A stretch of DNA of 52,611 bases from Pseudomonadota bacterium (GCA_021819125.1 JAKARW010000005.1:1-52611); one strand, 5' to 3'; counted from the stretch's first letter, positions 9,201-17,317 are shown. Notes: generated by a model from the sequence alone, not told the origin. Translations and numbers: made by a program.

Positions 9201-12200
9201 ATGGGCGCGGGTGGTAAGCGCCCCGGTATCGGACCCGGCGGAGGGTTCGGTAAGGGCAAACGCGCTGATCTGCCCGCGCGCCAGAAAGCGCAGAAAGCGT
9301 TCATGGGCCGCCACGCGCTCCGGCAGGCGCGCGCGCTCCTCGGCCACGCGCAAGACAAGCGCCGTAAGTCCCTCGCCGAAGACCTGGGCGCGCTCGGCCA
9401 ACGTATCCAGATCCCGAGTCCGGGCGGCGGCCACCAGCGCCTCGAACCCATCGAGCAGGTCGCGGGCGAGATACTTCAGCGCCGACCCGGGTTTCAGGAA
9501 GCGGTCCTTGATGATCGCGGCCATCGCCTCGAGGGTCTTGCGCAGGGCTTTTGGGCGCGGACGCTCGCACAACGCGCGCACACGGCCCACGCCCCGGCGC
9601 AGACCGGCAAAGGACTCGCTGGAAAGGCCGGCGAGGTCTGCATCGAGCCGCGGGAGATCTTTTTGCAGGGCGAGCAGCACGGGCATGGTGCCGATGCTGG
9701 TGGAGGCCATGACCAAAAGGCCCACCGAGGGATCGACACGCCCCATGAGCAACTCCGCGAGCACGGCATACTCGGCCTTGCTCATGCCAGGCCCCCCCAG
9801 ATCCCGGGGGATCACCGTGGCGAAGGCATGAAAGGCCTTGAGGCGCGCGATATCGGATTCCGGGACCCCATGGCGGTCCTCGATATAACGGCCATAAGCG
9901 CCGCCGCCGGGGGCGCGAAACCCGGCGCGCACGAAACGCAGGACCTGCGCGCGCATGCGCCGCAATGTGGGATCGGCGCGGAAGTCCTCGGGCACAAAGG
10001 CCTCGTCTGCGGCCAACAGTTGTCCGAACAGAAAACTTCCGCTCTGGTAGGCAATCGGCGCAGTCGGTCGAGGGGCGATGGGGAGGCGGTGGGAGATCAC
10101 AAGCCGCGACGCAGGACTTGGGTCCACGGGGAAGCCGTGACTTACGAACACCGCCTCGGCACTATCACCCGGCCGCTTCCACAAGGCGCGCTCTTCGTGC
10201 GCCGAAAGACGCACGGGCTTTGCCGCCGGCCATTGCGACAAAACCATGGCGTCGCGATAGCGGCGGCTTAGAATGTCGTCCTCGGAATAGGCGATGCCCC
10301 CGAAGATCTGGCCCGCGCACCAGGCAAGGCCGTCCAGGGACACCCCGAAGCGTTCCTGGAGGAGCGCCACGGCCATGCGCGGCTCGCAGTCACACGCCGT
10401 GCGCAGGCGCCGGGCGAGCGCCAGCGCGTAGGCGATGACCGCCAGCAACCGTTTGACGGCGCCGAACTTATATATTGCATCGGACCCTGCGCGATCACGA
10501 AACGCCCCGGCGAACTGCACGCGCGCCCGGGCATGGGCATCGGCGCGCGCGAGCAGCGCCTCGCCATACCCTTCCAGAAAGGCCGCGTAGTAGCGGACGA
10601 AGGTCGTGTCGATAACCAACGCCTTCTCGCCCGATGCCGGCACGCGCACGCAACGCGCGGTGTCAAGACCGGCGGCACGCAAGGCGCCGGTGGCGACGAT
10701 GAGACTTTGGCCGTCGATGCCATGGGCGCCGACATCGGGAACCCACGCCGACAGGCCGTCGGCCTCGGGGGTAAGACACACGGTGAGGTGCGCCAGGCGC
10801 CGCGTGCACCGGGCCTCGGCCAACAGGTGATGCAGGGCCACAAATCCCAGTCCGCTGTCGTGTTCGGCAAGCGCCGCGATGACATCCTCGGGGCGCGCGT
10901 CGCGGCCATGCAGGAGACGCATCAAATCCTGGCGATCGTCAGCGGTCCATCCGCGGACGAGTCTTGTGAGGCGCGATGATGGAAAAACCGCTGCCGCCAA
11001 GCCGTGCCATTGGCGTCGCGCGAAGGCCTCGGATTCGTCGGCCGCGCACCGCGCCCCACGGGGCCGCCGGTCGGCCCGAGACCCCCGGGGCCCATCTGGG
11101 GACCCGGCGCCGGCCTCATCCAGCACACCGCGCGCGCCTGCGTCTTGGCCGGTGCGATGCGCATCCGGCAGCTCGTAGATGAGGCGATGCGTGCTCGTCC
11201 GCCGCCAATCGATGGCCGGGGCCACCAATCGGCACGATTCGCACTTGATGCAATTTTCGAAGACCACCGACACCCCACCCGCCGAACTACCCGGTCCGTA
11301 GACCGCCGCCGGGCATACGCGCTGCAGGCGCCGGGCATCCGCCACGGTAAGATCGCGAGGGACTCGGATATGACACAGGTCGGGCCCTGGGCGGCCGAGC
11401 GGGGCCAACCAATCGGTGGGCGAGTCAGGGGGGCTCCTATCCCACGAGAGACGCGCGCGGACCGCCCGTTCACGGCGGTAAAAAGGGGTGCGCATGACCG
11501 CCGAACGGCCCGCGACCAAAAGCTGCACGCCGTCTGCGGCAAACCGAAGCGCCCCGGAGGCGGAAAGCCCGGTCGCGCGCGCCAGCATACGCGCGGCAAG
11601 CCCGCGCACGCGCTCCGAAAACGCCGCGGCCAGACGGGTCTTAAGTCGTGGCAAACCACGGCCGTAGAAATACCCGATCCCGCGGGCAACCCCCGCAAGG
11701 CCCGGGGACGGCGCGGATACCGGCGTAAGTTTCCCTGCGCGCGACACGAGAAAAGTGACACCAAGCGGCGGACAATCGGGCACAAAGGCCTGGCGCGGCA
11801 GAGAGGCTACGACGTTGAGGGTGGCGCGATCGCGCATGAAGGAAAACGCGGCGCGCGCGCACGCCCGGGCGCGAACCTTGGGATCGGCGGTCAGCCCGCC
11901 GATCAGTGCCGGGAGGTGTTCGAAGATCAGGGGGCTTGCGTGCAGGGCCTCGGGCCAAGCGGCGGCCAGACGCGCGTTGTCATACTCGGGGCTCTCGCGC
12001 AAACGCCCGCCATAGGCCTCGGCAAGGGCCGCCGCCGAATAATCATGGCGCGGCCGCAGATCGAGGACCGCGTCGGCGAATGCCGCCCCCGACATCGCCG
12101 CCGGCCCCATGAAGTTCGGGTAGGGAAATTCGAGCCCGAGCCCCAAGGATGCCCCCCCGATCGCGAGCCCATCATAGGCGCACACCACCCCCTCGCGCAG

Positions 12201-13073
12201 GCCGCCGGCGCGGATCACCTTGGCCCCGTAGGCGATCTGCACGGCCCCTTCGAGGAGTACTGCAACCTCCGGCAGGGCCAGAAAGCGACGCATGAGCTGG
12301 GGGTGCGCCACCGGGCCGTAATCGGCAAGCGCCATCAGCGGCAGCACGAGCCCGACTGACAGGGTATCGTGATTCGTATACAAAAAGCCGCTCATGTCGA
12401 GGGCTGCGGTTCGGCCCTTGAACGAACCGTTGCGCAGCAGCCACTCCTGCGCGATGCCCTCGTGGGCGCCGACCCCGAAACGCGCTTCTATGGTCGCGGC
12501 CGGTAGCGCGAACACGGCCTTGATGCCTTGCGCGTAGCCGACCGCGGGACGCTCGAGCCCGGCACGCGTGAGCACCCCGGCGGCATCGCCCTCGGCCAGG
12601 AATACCACCCGCGCCTCGATCGGTCCGCGCGCGGTATCGACACCCACCACCCGTCCGCCCCTATACCGCAGTCCGGTGACCGTCGTGCGTGGTAGGACGA
12701 TGGCCCCGTACTCCACCGCGCGCGCCGCGAGATAGCGGTCGAGCTTGGGACGCAACACCGTCCAGGCCTCGCCGTAGTCGTTGCCGGCCACGGCGCGCGC
12801 CTCGAAACCCGCGCATCCGTCGCCCCCGTGGACGAAAAGCGAGCGCGCCACGATCCGCCGTTCGCGGGGGGCACGCGCCCAGGCATCCGCCCCCAGGACG
12901 TCCTCGCGCGCCAGAGTCTCGGCGTGATAGACGCCGCCCGACCAGTTTTCCGCGCCCGCGAATTCCGCGCCTTCGAGTACCAGGGCGCGCACCCCGGCGC
13001 GCGCAAGCTTCAGGGCGGCGGTGATGCCGGCCGGTCCCGCGCCCACGATCAATACCTCCGGCCCCTGACCCAT
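6219..13073 (-). CDS. Giant fusion: FixC/ETF-QO - FixX ferredoxin - acyl-CoA dehydrogenase - ETF-beta - ETF-alpha
   Basis: One open frame of 2284 codons joins the acyl-CoA-to-quinone electron path. Residues 1-430 are a FixC/ETF-QO FAD domain (VLIVGAGPAG, NWSGGVYH). Residues 545-640 are FixX-like: Cys587 (RVCPAAVYG) plus CIKCESC (608, 611, 614) give the four 4Fe-4S ligands. An Arg/Gly/Asp-rich linker (640-690) leads to a diverged ACAD-like module (about 690-1005; QIFGGIAYSEDD, no catalytic EGT). A full ACAD follows (about 1005-1735; LTEPSAGSD at 1274-1282, SGSKMWISNG, IYEGTNEVQR with Glu1586 as predicted base). ETF-beta spans about 1738-1930, and ETF-alpha spans about 1940-2284, with FEHQIGQTGLYVAPRL and AINHDAAAPIFA as the FAD signature. 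The start at 13073 is preceded by GGAGG; the track's 46 extra codons look like upstream DNA. Similarity persists in one frame end to end, so this is not a misread string of genes. Substrate and quinone binding are inferred. Confidence 0.92.
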   Translation of the reverse strand: MGQGPEVLIVGAGPAGITAALKLARAGVRALVLEGAEFAGAENWSGGVYHAETLAREDVLGADAWARAPRERRIVARSLFVHGGDGCAGFEARAVAGNDYGEAWTVLRPKLDRYLAARAVEYGAIVLPRTTVTGLRYRGGRVVGVDTARGPIEARVVFLAEGDAAGVLTRAGLERPAVGYAQGIKAVFALPAATIEARFGVGAHEGIAQEWLLRNGSFKGRTAALDMSGFLYTNHDTLSVGLVLPLMALADYGPVAHPQLMRRFLALPEVAVLLEGAVQIAYGAKVIRAGGLREGVVCAYDGLAIGGASLGLGLEFPYPNFMGPAAMSGAAFADAVLDLRPRHDYSAAALAEAYGGRLRESPEYDNARLAAAWPEALHASPLIFEHLPALIGGLTADPKVRARACARAAFSFMRDRATLNVVASLPRQAFVPDCPPLGVTFLVSRAGKLTPVSAPSPGLAGVARGIGYFYGRGLPRLKTRLAAAFSERVRGLAARMLARATGLSASGALRFAADGVQLLVAGRSAVMRTPFYRRERAVRARLSWDRSPPDSPTDWLAPLGRPGPDLCHIRVPRDLTVADARRLQRVCPAAVYGPGSSAGGVSVVFENCIKCESCRLVAPAIDWRRTSTHRLIYELPDAHRTGQDAGARGVLDEAGAGSPDGPRGSRADRRPRGARCAADESEAFARRQWHGLAAAVFPSSRLTRLVRGWTADDRQDLMRLLHGRDARPEDVIAALAEHDSGLGFVALHHLLAEARCTRRLAHLTVCLTPEADGLSAWVPDVGAHGIDGQSLIVATGALRAAGLDTARCVRVPASGEKALVIDTTFVRYYAAFLEGYGEALLARADAHARARVQFAGAFRDRAGSDAIYKFGAVKRLLAVIAYALALARRLRTACDCEPRMAVALLQERFGVSLDGLAWCAGQIFGGIAYSEDDILSRRYRDAMVLSQWPAAKPVRLSAHEERALWKRPGDSAEAVFVSHGFPVDPSPASRLVISHRLPIAPRPTAPIAYQSGSFLFGQLLAADEAFVPEDFRADPTLRRMRAQVLRFVRAGFRAPGGGAYGRYIEDRHGVPESDIARLKAFHAFATVIPRDLGGPGMSKAEYAVLAELLMGRVDPSVGLLVMASTSIGTMPVLLALQKDLPRLDADLAGLSSESFAGLRRGVGRVRALCERPRPKALRKTLEAMAAIIKDRFLKPGSALKYLARDLLDGFEALVAAARTRDLDTLAERAQVFGEGLTALVLRVAEERARLPERVAAHERFLRFLARGQISAFALTEPSAGSDTGALTTRAHPVRAALSPDAAGLWRFVTAHGPRVLLDERRLDFTASEVRYRLPDGQWARLDDSAWDATGGRARRRILCDSGKAHDYDDMGVLRDTPDGPVYEYFELSGSKMWISNGSLADRYCLYAKTAHGPTGFMVERRCEGLAVGRDEHKLGQRASPTNEIALSAVRVCASRVIGFEGHGQVNALETLSVGRGGLVVGAGALLERLVADYAPRLDPASPALARARYEYERLRTLGARLVGLMDRADLRRGDFRIEAALSKFLASEGLHRVLRALEIECGPSAAAMSEPIEKWRRDARILNIYEGTNEVQRFLVLKDLPALFARFAAIKATGSEALDRALGAFSAFLRPRLTDLKAREGDDGDGQILWFPVVDWVAELYAWAAQVERRQALGARGAAAETMAALSALEAVHEQAVTARARAVCALFAEASVYEQAVVGLAHRRAAATAQPAMAVGPGLRGHVLVLVRDWQHPDARDVRLSGEDLAVLDQILAACDRNVALDVTALIVTAAPCPDLAQRLGAAGARVRAVVTGGVADPAALAMVVAGLRPDLILAGSPEPLFLAALAGALNTVMVDGVTALAGAGARGYQLTRGPGRRVYVAYRRPLVICARLPATGRSDEFTAGEWFEALTTAPPEERLSGAVATACPAAVVPQAPPTDMGSPEALAAWLLTAIGGAPPAARAVASGTARQAAVMAVAGAGARGRACADLARGLGLPVAGVWLARDPGEPPPEGLDGPLFRIFAPDAAAPLAKALAPHLASASFIVLGPEEAILAGALGARLARPLYTDIVARQGDELVRACGGRRWRMRCPDRAVLVAAAGTGRIGSMGSAMTGAVEDWVAPEGRSGRFARVLHAVRATGLAGAEVVIDVGQGVADGAFFQRGLMRLKSRLSAMMGCEVALGATRKVVQESGLLPFEHQIGQTGLYVAPRLLLALGVSGAPQHLAGIAPDTQIIAINHDAAAPIFATREGGRPVVRCVGDARAWVEALLALLPKAGGKEAT

Positions 13074-13468
13074 ATAGCCTCCTGCCTCCAGTATAGACAC
13101 GCCCCATGGCCCCGTAGGGGCGGCTTTATATCGTGGCCGGAGAGGACCGAAAAGGCGCGCGATCCCCGGCCGGGCGCCGTTTGCTCGGGCGAGGCGTACC
13201 GGTCGAAACATTCAGGCATCCTTGCCTTCTAGGCCACGCGGCGCATGGCGGCTCGGCGTCGCTCGTCGTGGCGCACTGGCTCTCCCCTTTCCCGGCACGC
13301 CGCAGGCCTCATGTGGGGGAGCGCGTCGTGGCGTACGCCGGGGAGGCGTGAGGTGTCGCGGCCCATTTTTGGCTCCTTCCAAAGTCCCATGGACCGGCTC
13401 GCTCGTTTTTAGGATAGTGGGGGGCTTCGCACGCCGCGCGGGACCCATGCGCGAATCGAGGAGGTGGT
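13074..13468. other. Intergenic region upstream of the fusion operon
   Basis: About 395 bases without a supportable gene between the divergent fusion operon and a methyltransferase gene. On the minus strand GGAGG lies four bases before the fusion ATG. Two AT-rich hexamers could serve as -10 elements: TATACT (13090-13095) and TATAAA (13125-13130). The latter sits 17 bases from a poor -35 (TTTTCG). On the plus strand GAGGAGGT precedes the methyltransferase GTG start. The short ORFs on both strands look like chance GC-rich reading frames. Confidence 0.4.
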
Positions 13469-14170
13469 GTGTCGACAGCAATGGAGGGCTTGGGTCGTGA
13501 TGCCGGTTCGGCGTCTTACCTTTTGCCGCGCGGGCTACGCGTGAATCTCGGCTGTGGGCCCGTCATGCCCAAAAACTGGATGAACGTCGATGGCAGCCGC
13601 CGGGCCTGGCTTATGGCTCATGGCGCCGGGCTTGATCGGCTGCTTGTGCGCCTCAAGCTTTTACGCGCCACGGCCTTTCGGCCGGGCATCGTCCATCACG
13701 ACCTGCGCAGACCCCTGCCGTGGGCGAACGATTCGGTGGCGGCCATCTACGCAGGCGAGGTCTGGGAACACCTCGAGTACGAGGATGCAAGGCGCCTTAC
13801 CAACGAGTGCCGCCGGGTCTTGATGAAAGGCGGCGTTCTGCGTCTGTGCGTCCCGGACGGCGTGGAGTTCTGGGAGAACTATCTCACGATTTTTCGGGAG
13901 GAACAGGCCCTCGAGCCCGCGAAGCGCCATGTCGAGCGTCTGCGCTCCCATGTGCGCATGTATTTCGACGATATATGCACCCGGCCGCCGGGACTCAAGT
14001 CCTTCAGTCATTTTCATAAATGGCAGTACGACGAGGTCCAGCTCGTGGACCTTTGCACGCGCTCCGGCTTTAAGGATGTCGGCCGCCAGGCGTTTGGCGT
14101 AAGCCGCATACCCGACATAGGCGTCCTCGAGCGATCGAATTTTCTGATCGTCGAGGGCGTCAAGCCCTGA
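13469..14170 (+). CDS. Class I SAM-dependent methyltransferase (COG4627-like)
   Basis: The 233-residue protein carries the SAM-binding glycine motif VNLGCGP (about 25-31), followed by MPKNWMNVDGS, HHDLRRPLPWANDSV and EHLEYEDARRLTNECRRVL, the usual order of a Rossmann-type methyltransferase that reads a methyl-donor pocket and an acidic loop. The GxxNVDGS spacing resembles the COG4627 group often found in sugar or cell-surface loci. The start is GTG at 13469, seven bases after GAGGAGGT. It stands alone, facing away from the beta-oxidation operon and towards the coupling-protein gene. The methyl acceptor cannot be told from the sequence. Confidence 0.75.
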   Translation: MSTAMEGLGRDAGSASYLLPRGLRVNLGCGPVMPKNWMNVDGSRRAWLMAHGAGLDRLLVRLKLLRATAFRPGIVHHDLRRPLPWANDSVAAIYAGEVWEHLEYEDARRLTNECRRVLMKGGVLRLCVPDGVEFWENYLTIFREEQALEPAKRHVERLRSHVRMYFDDICTRPPGLKSFSHFHKWQYDEVQLVDLCTRSGFKDVGRQAFGVSRIPDIGVLERSNFLIVEGVKP

Positions 14171-14370
14171 GCCGGGCGCGCGGTTTGTCTGTCCCCTGAC
14201 GCGCCTGCTGCGCTTTTTGGTCCCTCGAGGGGGCGGTTTTAGTCCGGCATGGGTCATGGCGCCGCGCCGCCCGGACCAAAGGCGTTCTTAAAAAGGGGTG
14301 GCCCCGTCGCATGCGTCGCGCGCCTTGCGTGAGACGCTGAACAGGAGATGGTCGCGGATCTTTGTGGGCG

Positions 14371-16077
14371 TCACGCTTTATCATCATTAAGGCACGCCTC
14401 TTCTGAGGGCTGCGGGCCTGCCATGCCCGTGCCCGGCATTCCCCCTTCGGTCGAATTCACGAACACCGTCGGCAGATCGATGACCTCTTCTACCGCCTCG
14501 CCGGCGACCGACACCACGGCGAGGGCCTGGCGATGGTAGAGACGGCGCACGAGCGCGGCCGATACGAGGGATCGCGCGCGGCGGCGGCGGTCAGGGAGTC
14601 GCCCGAGGAGGCGCTCGAAAAATTGAATGGTGTGCCAGTCCTCGGTGCGCAGGCAGAGCTTCTGGCGGAAGTTTTGGAGCAGGGTATCCGCAAGGTCGCG
14701 GTCACCCACGGCCGCGTAGAAGCTTGCGATAGACTGCGCGGATATGATACCGACCGTACCGAAGGCGCGCCCTTTGTCCCAGAAGTTGAGATCGGAAAGT
14801 CCGTCTTTGTTGGCGCTCACGATTTCCTGATACTCGTCGCACAAAAACAGTACCGGGCGTGCTCGTTCCGCGGTGGGGCGCCTTTGCATGTACTGGAAGA
14901 ATCGTAGCTTGATAAAAGTGTAGACCACTTTGGCGCCCACCCCCCAGACGGCAAGCGGCAGATCGACGAGGATGACCGCGCCCGACCCGAGGGCTTCAAT
15001 CGCCAGGGCATCGGCGGGCGGGCAGAAGGCATCGACGAGATCCGGGTGGGTGAACGGCGTCAGCACCTGGGCTGCGCTCGCGAGCACGCCGGCCACCACC
15101 TTGGCGTCAAACCGCGTGAACACGCCTTCATGATAAGACTGGTAGCTGCGAAGGAGCCGCAAGGCTTCGGCGCTGAGGCCCGCGGCCTCATCGCGTAATC
15201 GGCGATCGCAGTCGGCGCGGACATCGTCGCGAAAGAGGTAGTCGTAAAGACCGGCGAGGCTATAGCGGTCGGGCAGAAACGAAAGCACGCCCAGGGCGTT
15301 GCGGCAAAGCTCGACTGCGGTCTCGGTCCAGAACGGGTCTCCGGGCGCGCCGTTTAGGAGCAGGACCGATTTCAAAAAGCCGGCGGCGGCCTCGGGCGTA
15401 AGTCCGCGCAAGAGATTGAACGCCCTCCGGCCAGGACCCACGACCGTAAGCTCTCGGCCGGCGCGGCGCGCAAGCCCCGCGGCGGCGACCCCGAAGTCCC
15501 CCTTGATGTCAAACAAGAGTCCGCCCATGCCCAAGGCAAGACACTGCAACAAGACAGGCTGGATGACCGAGGTGGTCTTACCCGAACCGATGCCGCCCAG
15601 GACCAAAAGATTCTGGCCGAGATCATCGCCCCCCAACACCAGGGACCGCCTTCCCCGACCCGGCCACAGGCCGCGGCGCCGCAAGAGTCCACCGGAGGCG
15701 CCAAGCCACAAGCGAATATCGGCGGACACGGCCGGGATTTTGGGCCATGGCGTGCGGATATTCGCCAAGCGGTGCATAAGCCAAACCATCGGGGCACCGC
15801 CCATCAACACCGCGGCCACGACGCCCGACAAAGACCCGCGCCGTGCGTGGGGACGCATGAGCCGGGGCCAGCCTACCTTGTCCCAGGGCGCGGGCCATGG
15901 GATGTCACGCTCCCGATCCCCCGGGGGCGCCGCATCGCGGGCTGCCGCCAGACGGACTGCCTCATTAAGCAGGCCGCGCGCCTCGAGCTGTTCGCCGACA
16001 TCCAGCAAGGCGCGCAGGCGCCGACGCGCCGCGCGCGCGCCAAGCGCGCGGGTCCATTGATGGCGATCGGGCGGCAT
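14371..16077 (-). CDS. Type IV coupling protein-like ATPase (VirD4/TraG/TraD family)
   Basis: A membrane-anchored hexameric-type ATPase that normally delivers relaxase-bound DNA to a type IV secretion channel. Of 568 residues, about 83-101 form one clear hydrophobic segment (VVAAVLMGGAPMVWLMHRL). The Walker A is GGIGSGKTT (about 161-169), FDIKGDFG follows, and the Walker B-like FLCDEYQEI lies near 395. The motif GIISAQSIASF and the C-terminal LRTEDWHTIQFFERLLG also fit the family. The start at 16077 follows GGGAG nine bases upstream. It diverges from the relaxase-like gene with 79 bases between them. No VirB/Tra channel genes are present, so it is either an orphan or uses a channel encoded elsewhere. 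Confidence 0.82.
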   Translation of the reverse strand: MPPDRHQWTRALGARAARRRLRALLDVGEQLEARGLLNEAVRLAAARDAAPPGDRERDIPWPAPWDKVGWPRLMRPHARRGSLSGVVAAVLMGGAPMVWLMHRLANIRTPWPKIPAVSADIRLWLGASGGLLRRRGLWPGRGRRSLVLGGDDLGQNLLVLGGIGSGKTTSVIQPVLLQCLALGMGGLLFDIKGDFGVAAAGLARRAGRELTVVGPGRRAFNLLRGLTPEAAAGFLKSVLLLNGAPGDPFWTETAVELCRNALGVLSFLPDRYSLAGLYDYLFRDDVRADCDRRLRDEAAGLSAEALRLLRSYQSYHEGVFTRFDAKVVAGVLASAAQVLTPFTHPDLVDAFCPPADALAIEALGSGAVILVDLPLAVWGVGAKVVYTFIKLRFFQYMQRRPTAERARPVLFLCDEYQEIVSANKDGLSDLNFWDKGRAFGTVGIISAQSIASFYAAVGDRDLADTLLQNFRQKLCLRTEDWHTIQFFERLLGRLPDRRRRARSLVSAALVRRLYHRQALAVVSVAGEAVEEVIDLPTVFVNSTEGGMPGTGMAGPQPSEEACLNDDKA

Positions 16078-16156
16078 CAGGGAATCTCCCGATAAAAATC
16101 GAGCCTAACAAGGGCTACGCTTGCCCGCCTATCGGGAATATGCCGGGAGACTTGCC
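16078..16156. promoter_or_regulatory. Divergent mobilization-gene spacer with inverted repeat
   Basis: The 79 bases between the coupling-protein and relaxase-like genes contain a perfect 8-base inverted repeat, TCCCGATA at 16087-16094 and TATCGGGA at 16130-16137, almost symmetric about the middle of the spacer. It must hold both promoters and could be an operator for joint control or part of a transfer origin, since oriT usually lies next to a MobA-type gene. The sequence alone does not decide between them. Confidence 0.4.
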
Positions 16157-16930
16157 ATGATGCCCGTTTTGTCCATACGGGGGCGGCGTTCGGGTCAGAA
16201 GGAGGGGCTCGTGGCGCGCGCGGCCTACTGCGCAAGACGCCGGATGCACGATGAACGGCGCGGCCGGGTCTTTGACTTTTCACAACGCCCCGGGCTTGCC
16301 TGGTCAGAGCTGTCGCTCCCCGATGCGCTGCCCGCCTATCTGGCGGATCCGGAGCGGCTATGGAATGCCATCGAGACCGCGCGCACGCGCAGCGTCGGGG
16401 GACAGGCCTGCGAGCTTATTATGGGGCTCCCCCGAGGCCGGCCGCTGCCGATGCATGCCGCCTTCGTGCGCGGCTTCGTCGTCGAGGCATTCGTGACGCG
16501 CGGACAGGCCGTCGACTGGCATATCCATTATGACAAGGCCGGCAATCTCCATGCGCACGCCCTGGCAAGCCCCGCCTGGGCGGGTGTCGTCAATCGAGCC
16601 ACAAGCGACCGGTCAGGGGCGCGCGGCGAACGGCGCTCCGGCCTTCACGCCACGTGGCGGCGCCACTGCGAGCGCTGGGGGTTTACCTGCGATACCGAGG
16701 CATTTTGCCTCAGGGGCGCCCCGCGGGCTTGCGCTTACGCCCTCGGCCGGCGAGGGATCATGACCCGCCGATGGCGCGAGCGCGCCGCGCGCCAAGCGCT
16801 CGTCATCCGCCCCCCGGGGAATCGTTGGCCGGCGTGGCTTAGACTACGACTGCGACGTCGGGCGCGTGATGGGCGTGATGGGCGTGAAGGGGTGCCAGGG
16901 GCGCGACGGGCGCTCGCGCGCGAGCGCTAG
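16157..16930 (+). CDS. MobA/MobL-type relaxase-like protein
   Basis: A 257-residue protein resembling the relaxase domain of MobQ-class mobilization proteins, which nick DNA at oriT. The N-terminal SIRGRRSGQKEGLVARAAYCAR places a candidate catalytic tyrosine at about residue 24, and IHYDKAGNLHAHAL provides the HxD/GNxHxH histidine triad for metal binding. Between them are FDFSQRPGLAWSEL and LPAYLADPERLWNAIE, matching the family's LPxx...LWNxVE segment. The C-terminus is short, arginine-rich and lacks a helicase or primase domain. I chose ATG 16157 because GGGAG lies seven bases before it; the track's TTG at 16121 has no such site. It is paired divergently with the coupling-protein gene. Confidence 0.72.
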   Translation: MMPVLSIRGRRSGQKEGLVARAAYCARRRMHDERRGRVFDFSQRPGLAWSELSLPDALPAYLADPERLWNAIETARTRSVGGQACELIMGLPRGRPLPMHAAFVRGFVVEAFVTRGQAVDWHIHYDKAGNLHAHALASPAWAGVVNRATSDRSGARGERRSGLHATWRRHCERWGFTCDTEAFCLRGAPRACAYALGRRGIMTRRWRERAARQALVIRPPGNRWPAWLRLRLRRRARDGRDGREGVPGARRALARER

Positions 16931-17064
16931 AAATCAGGGAGTCGGCCGGGGCGGCCTAGATCGGGATTTTCTTTCGTCACACCACCCCCGACGTTCGGCG
17001 GTCGTGCTCCGGACACGGATGTCATAGGCTTGCCGTTTGCGCGAGAATACAAGGGTGCTTATCA

Positions 17065-17307
17065 ATGAATGCGGTGAGGATCATCGGCGTACTGCTCGTC
17101 GTCCTAGGGATCCTGGGCGCGGCCTACGGCGGCTTTAGCTACACGCACAAGACCGACGAGGCCCGGCTCGGGCCGTTCGCCTTATCCGTGAAACACACGC
17201 ACCACATCAATGTCCCGCTGTGGGTGGGTGTCGGGGCGGTCGTCGTAGGCGGGGCGCTGTTGCTCGTAGCCGAAGGCCCATACCAGGGGGCGCGGGAGAA
17301 CGGCTGA
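17065..17307 (+). CDS. Small two-helix membrane protein
   Basis: An 80-residue protein with a transmembrane segment near each end (IIGVLLVVLGILGAAYGG and VPLWVGVGAVVVGGALLLV) joined by a short polar loop containing SYTHKTDEARLGPFALSVK. The arrangement GGFSYTxxTxxxxxGPxxLSVK...VPxWxGVGAxVxGGxLL recurs in small uncharacterised inner-membrane proteins of proteobacteria, some annotated like DUF3185. The stop lies ten bases from the convergent acetolactate synthase stop. No function can be assigned. Confidence 0.65.
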   Translation: MNAVRIIGVLLVVLGILGAAYGGFSYTHKTDEARLGPFALSVKHTHHINVPLWVGVGAVVVGGALLLVAEGPYQGARENG

Positions 17308-17317
17308 CGAAGGGCCC

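Noticed and set aside
11004-12359. 451-residue plus-strand ORF opposite the fusion gene
   Set aside because: Arg/Gly/Pro-rich shadow with no recognisable motif, while the minus frame has clear FixC and FixX signatures.
6219-13211. Possibility that the giant ORF is several genes read together by chance
   Set aside because: Family motifs continue in one frame from residue 10 to the end with no stop, and stops would be expected in linkers if the genes were separate.
14201-14218. GCGC-CTGCT-GCGC followed by TTTTT as a terminator after the methyltransferase gene
   Set aside because: The stem is only four base pairs, too weak to call.
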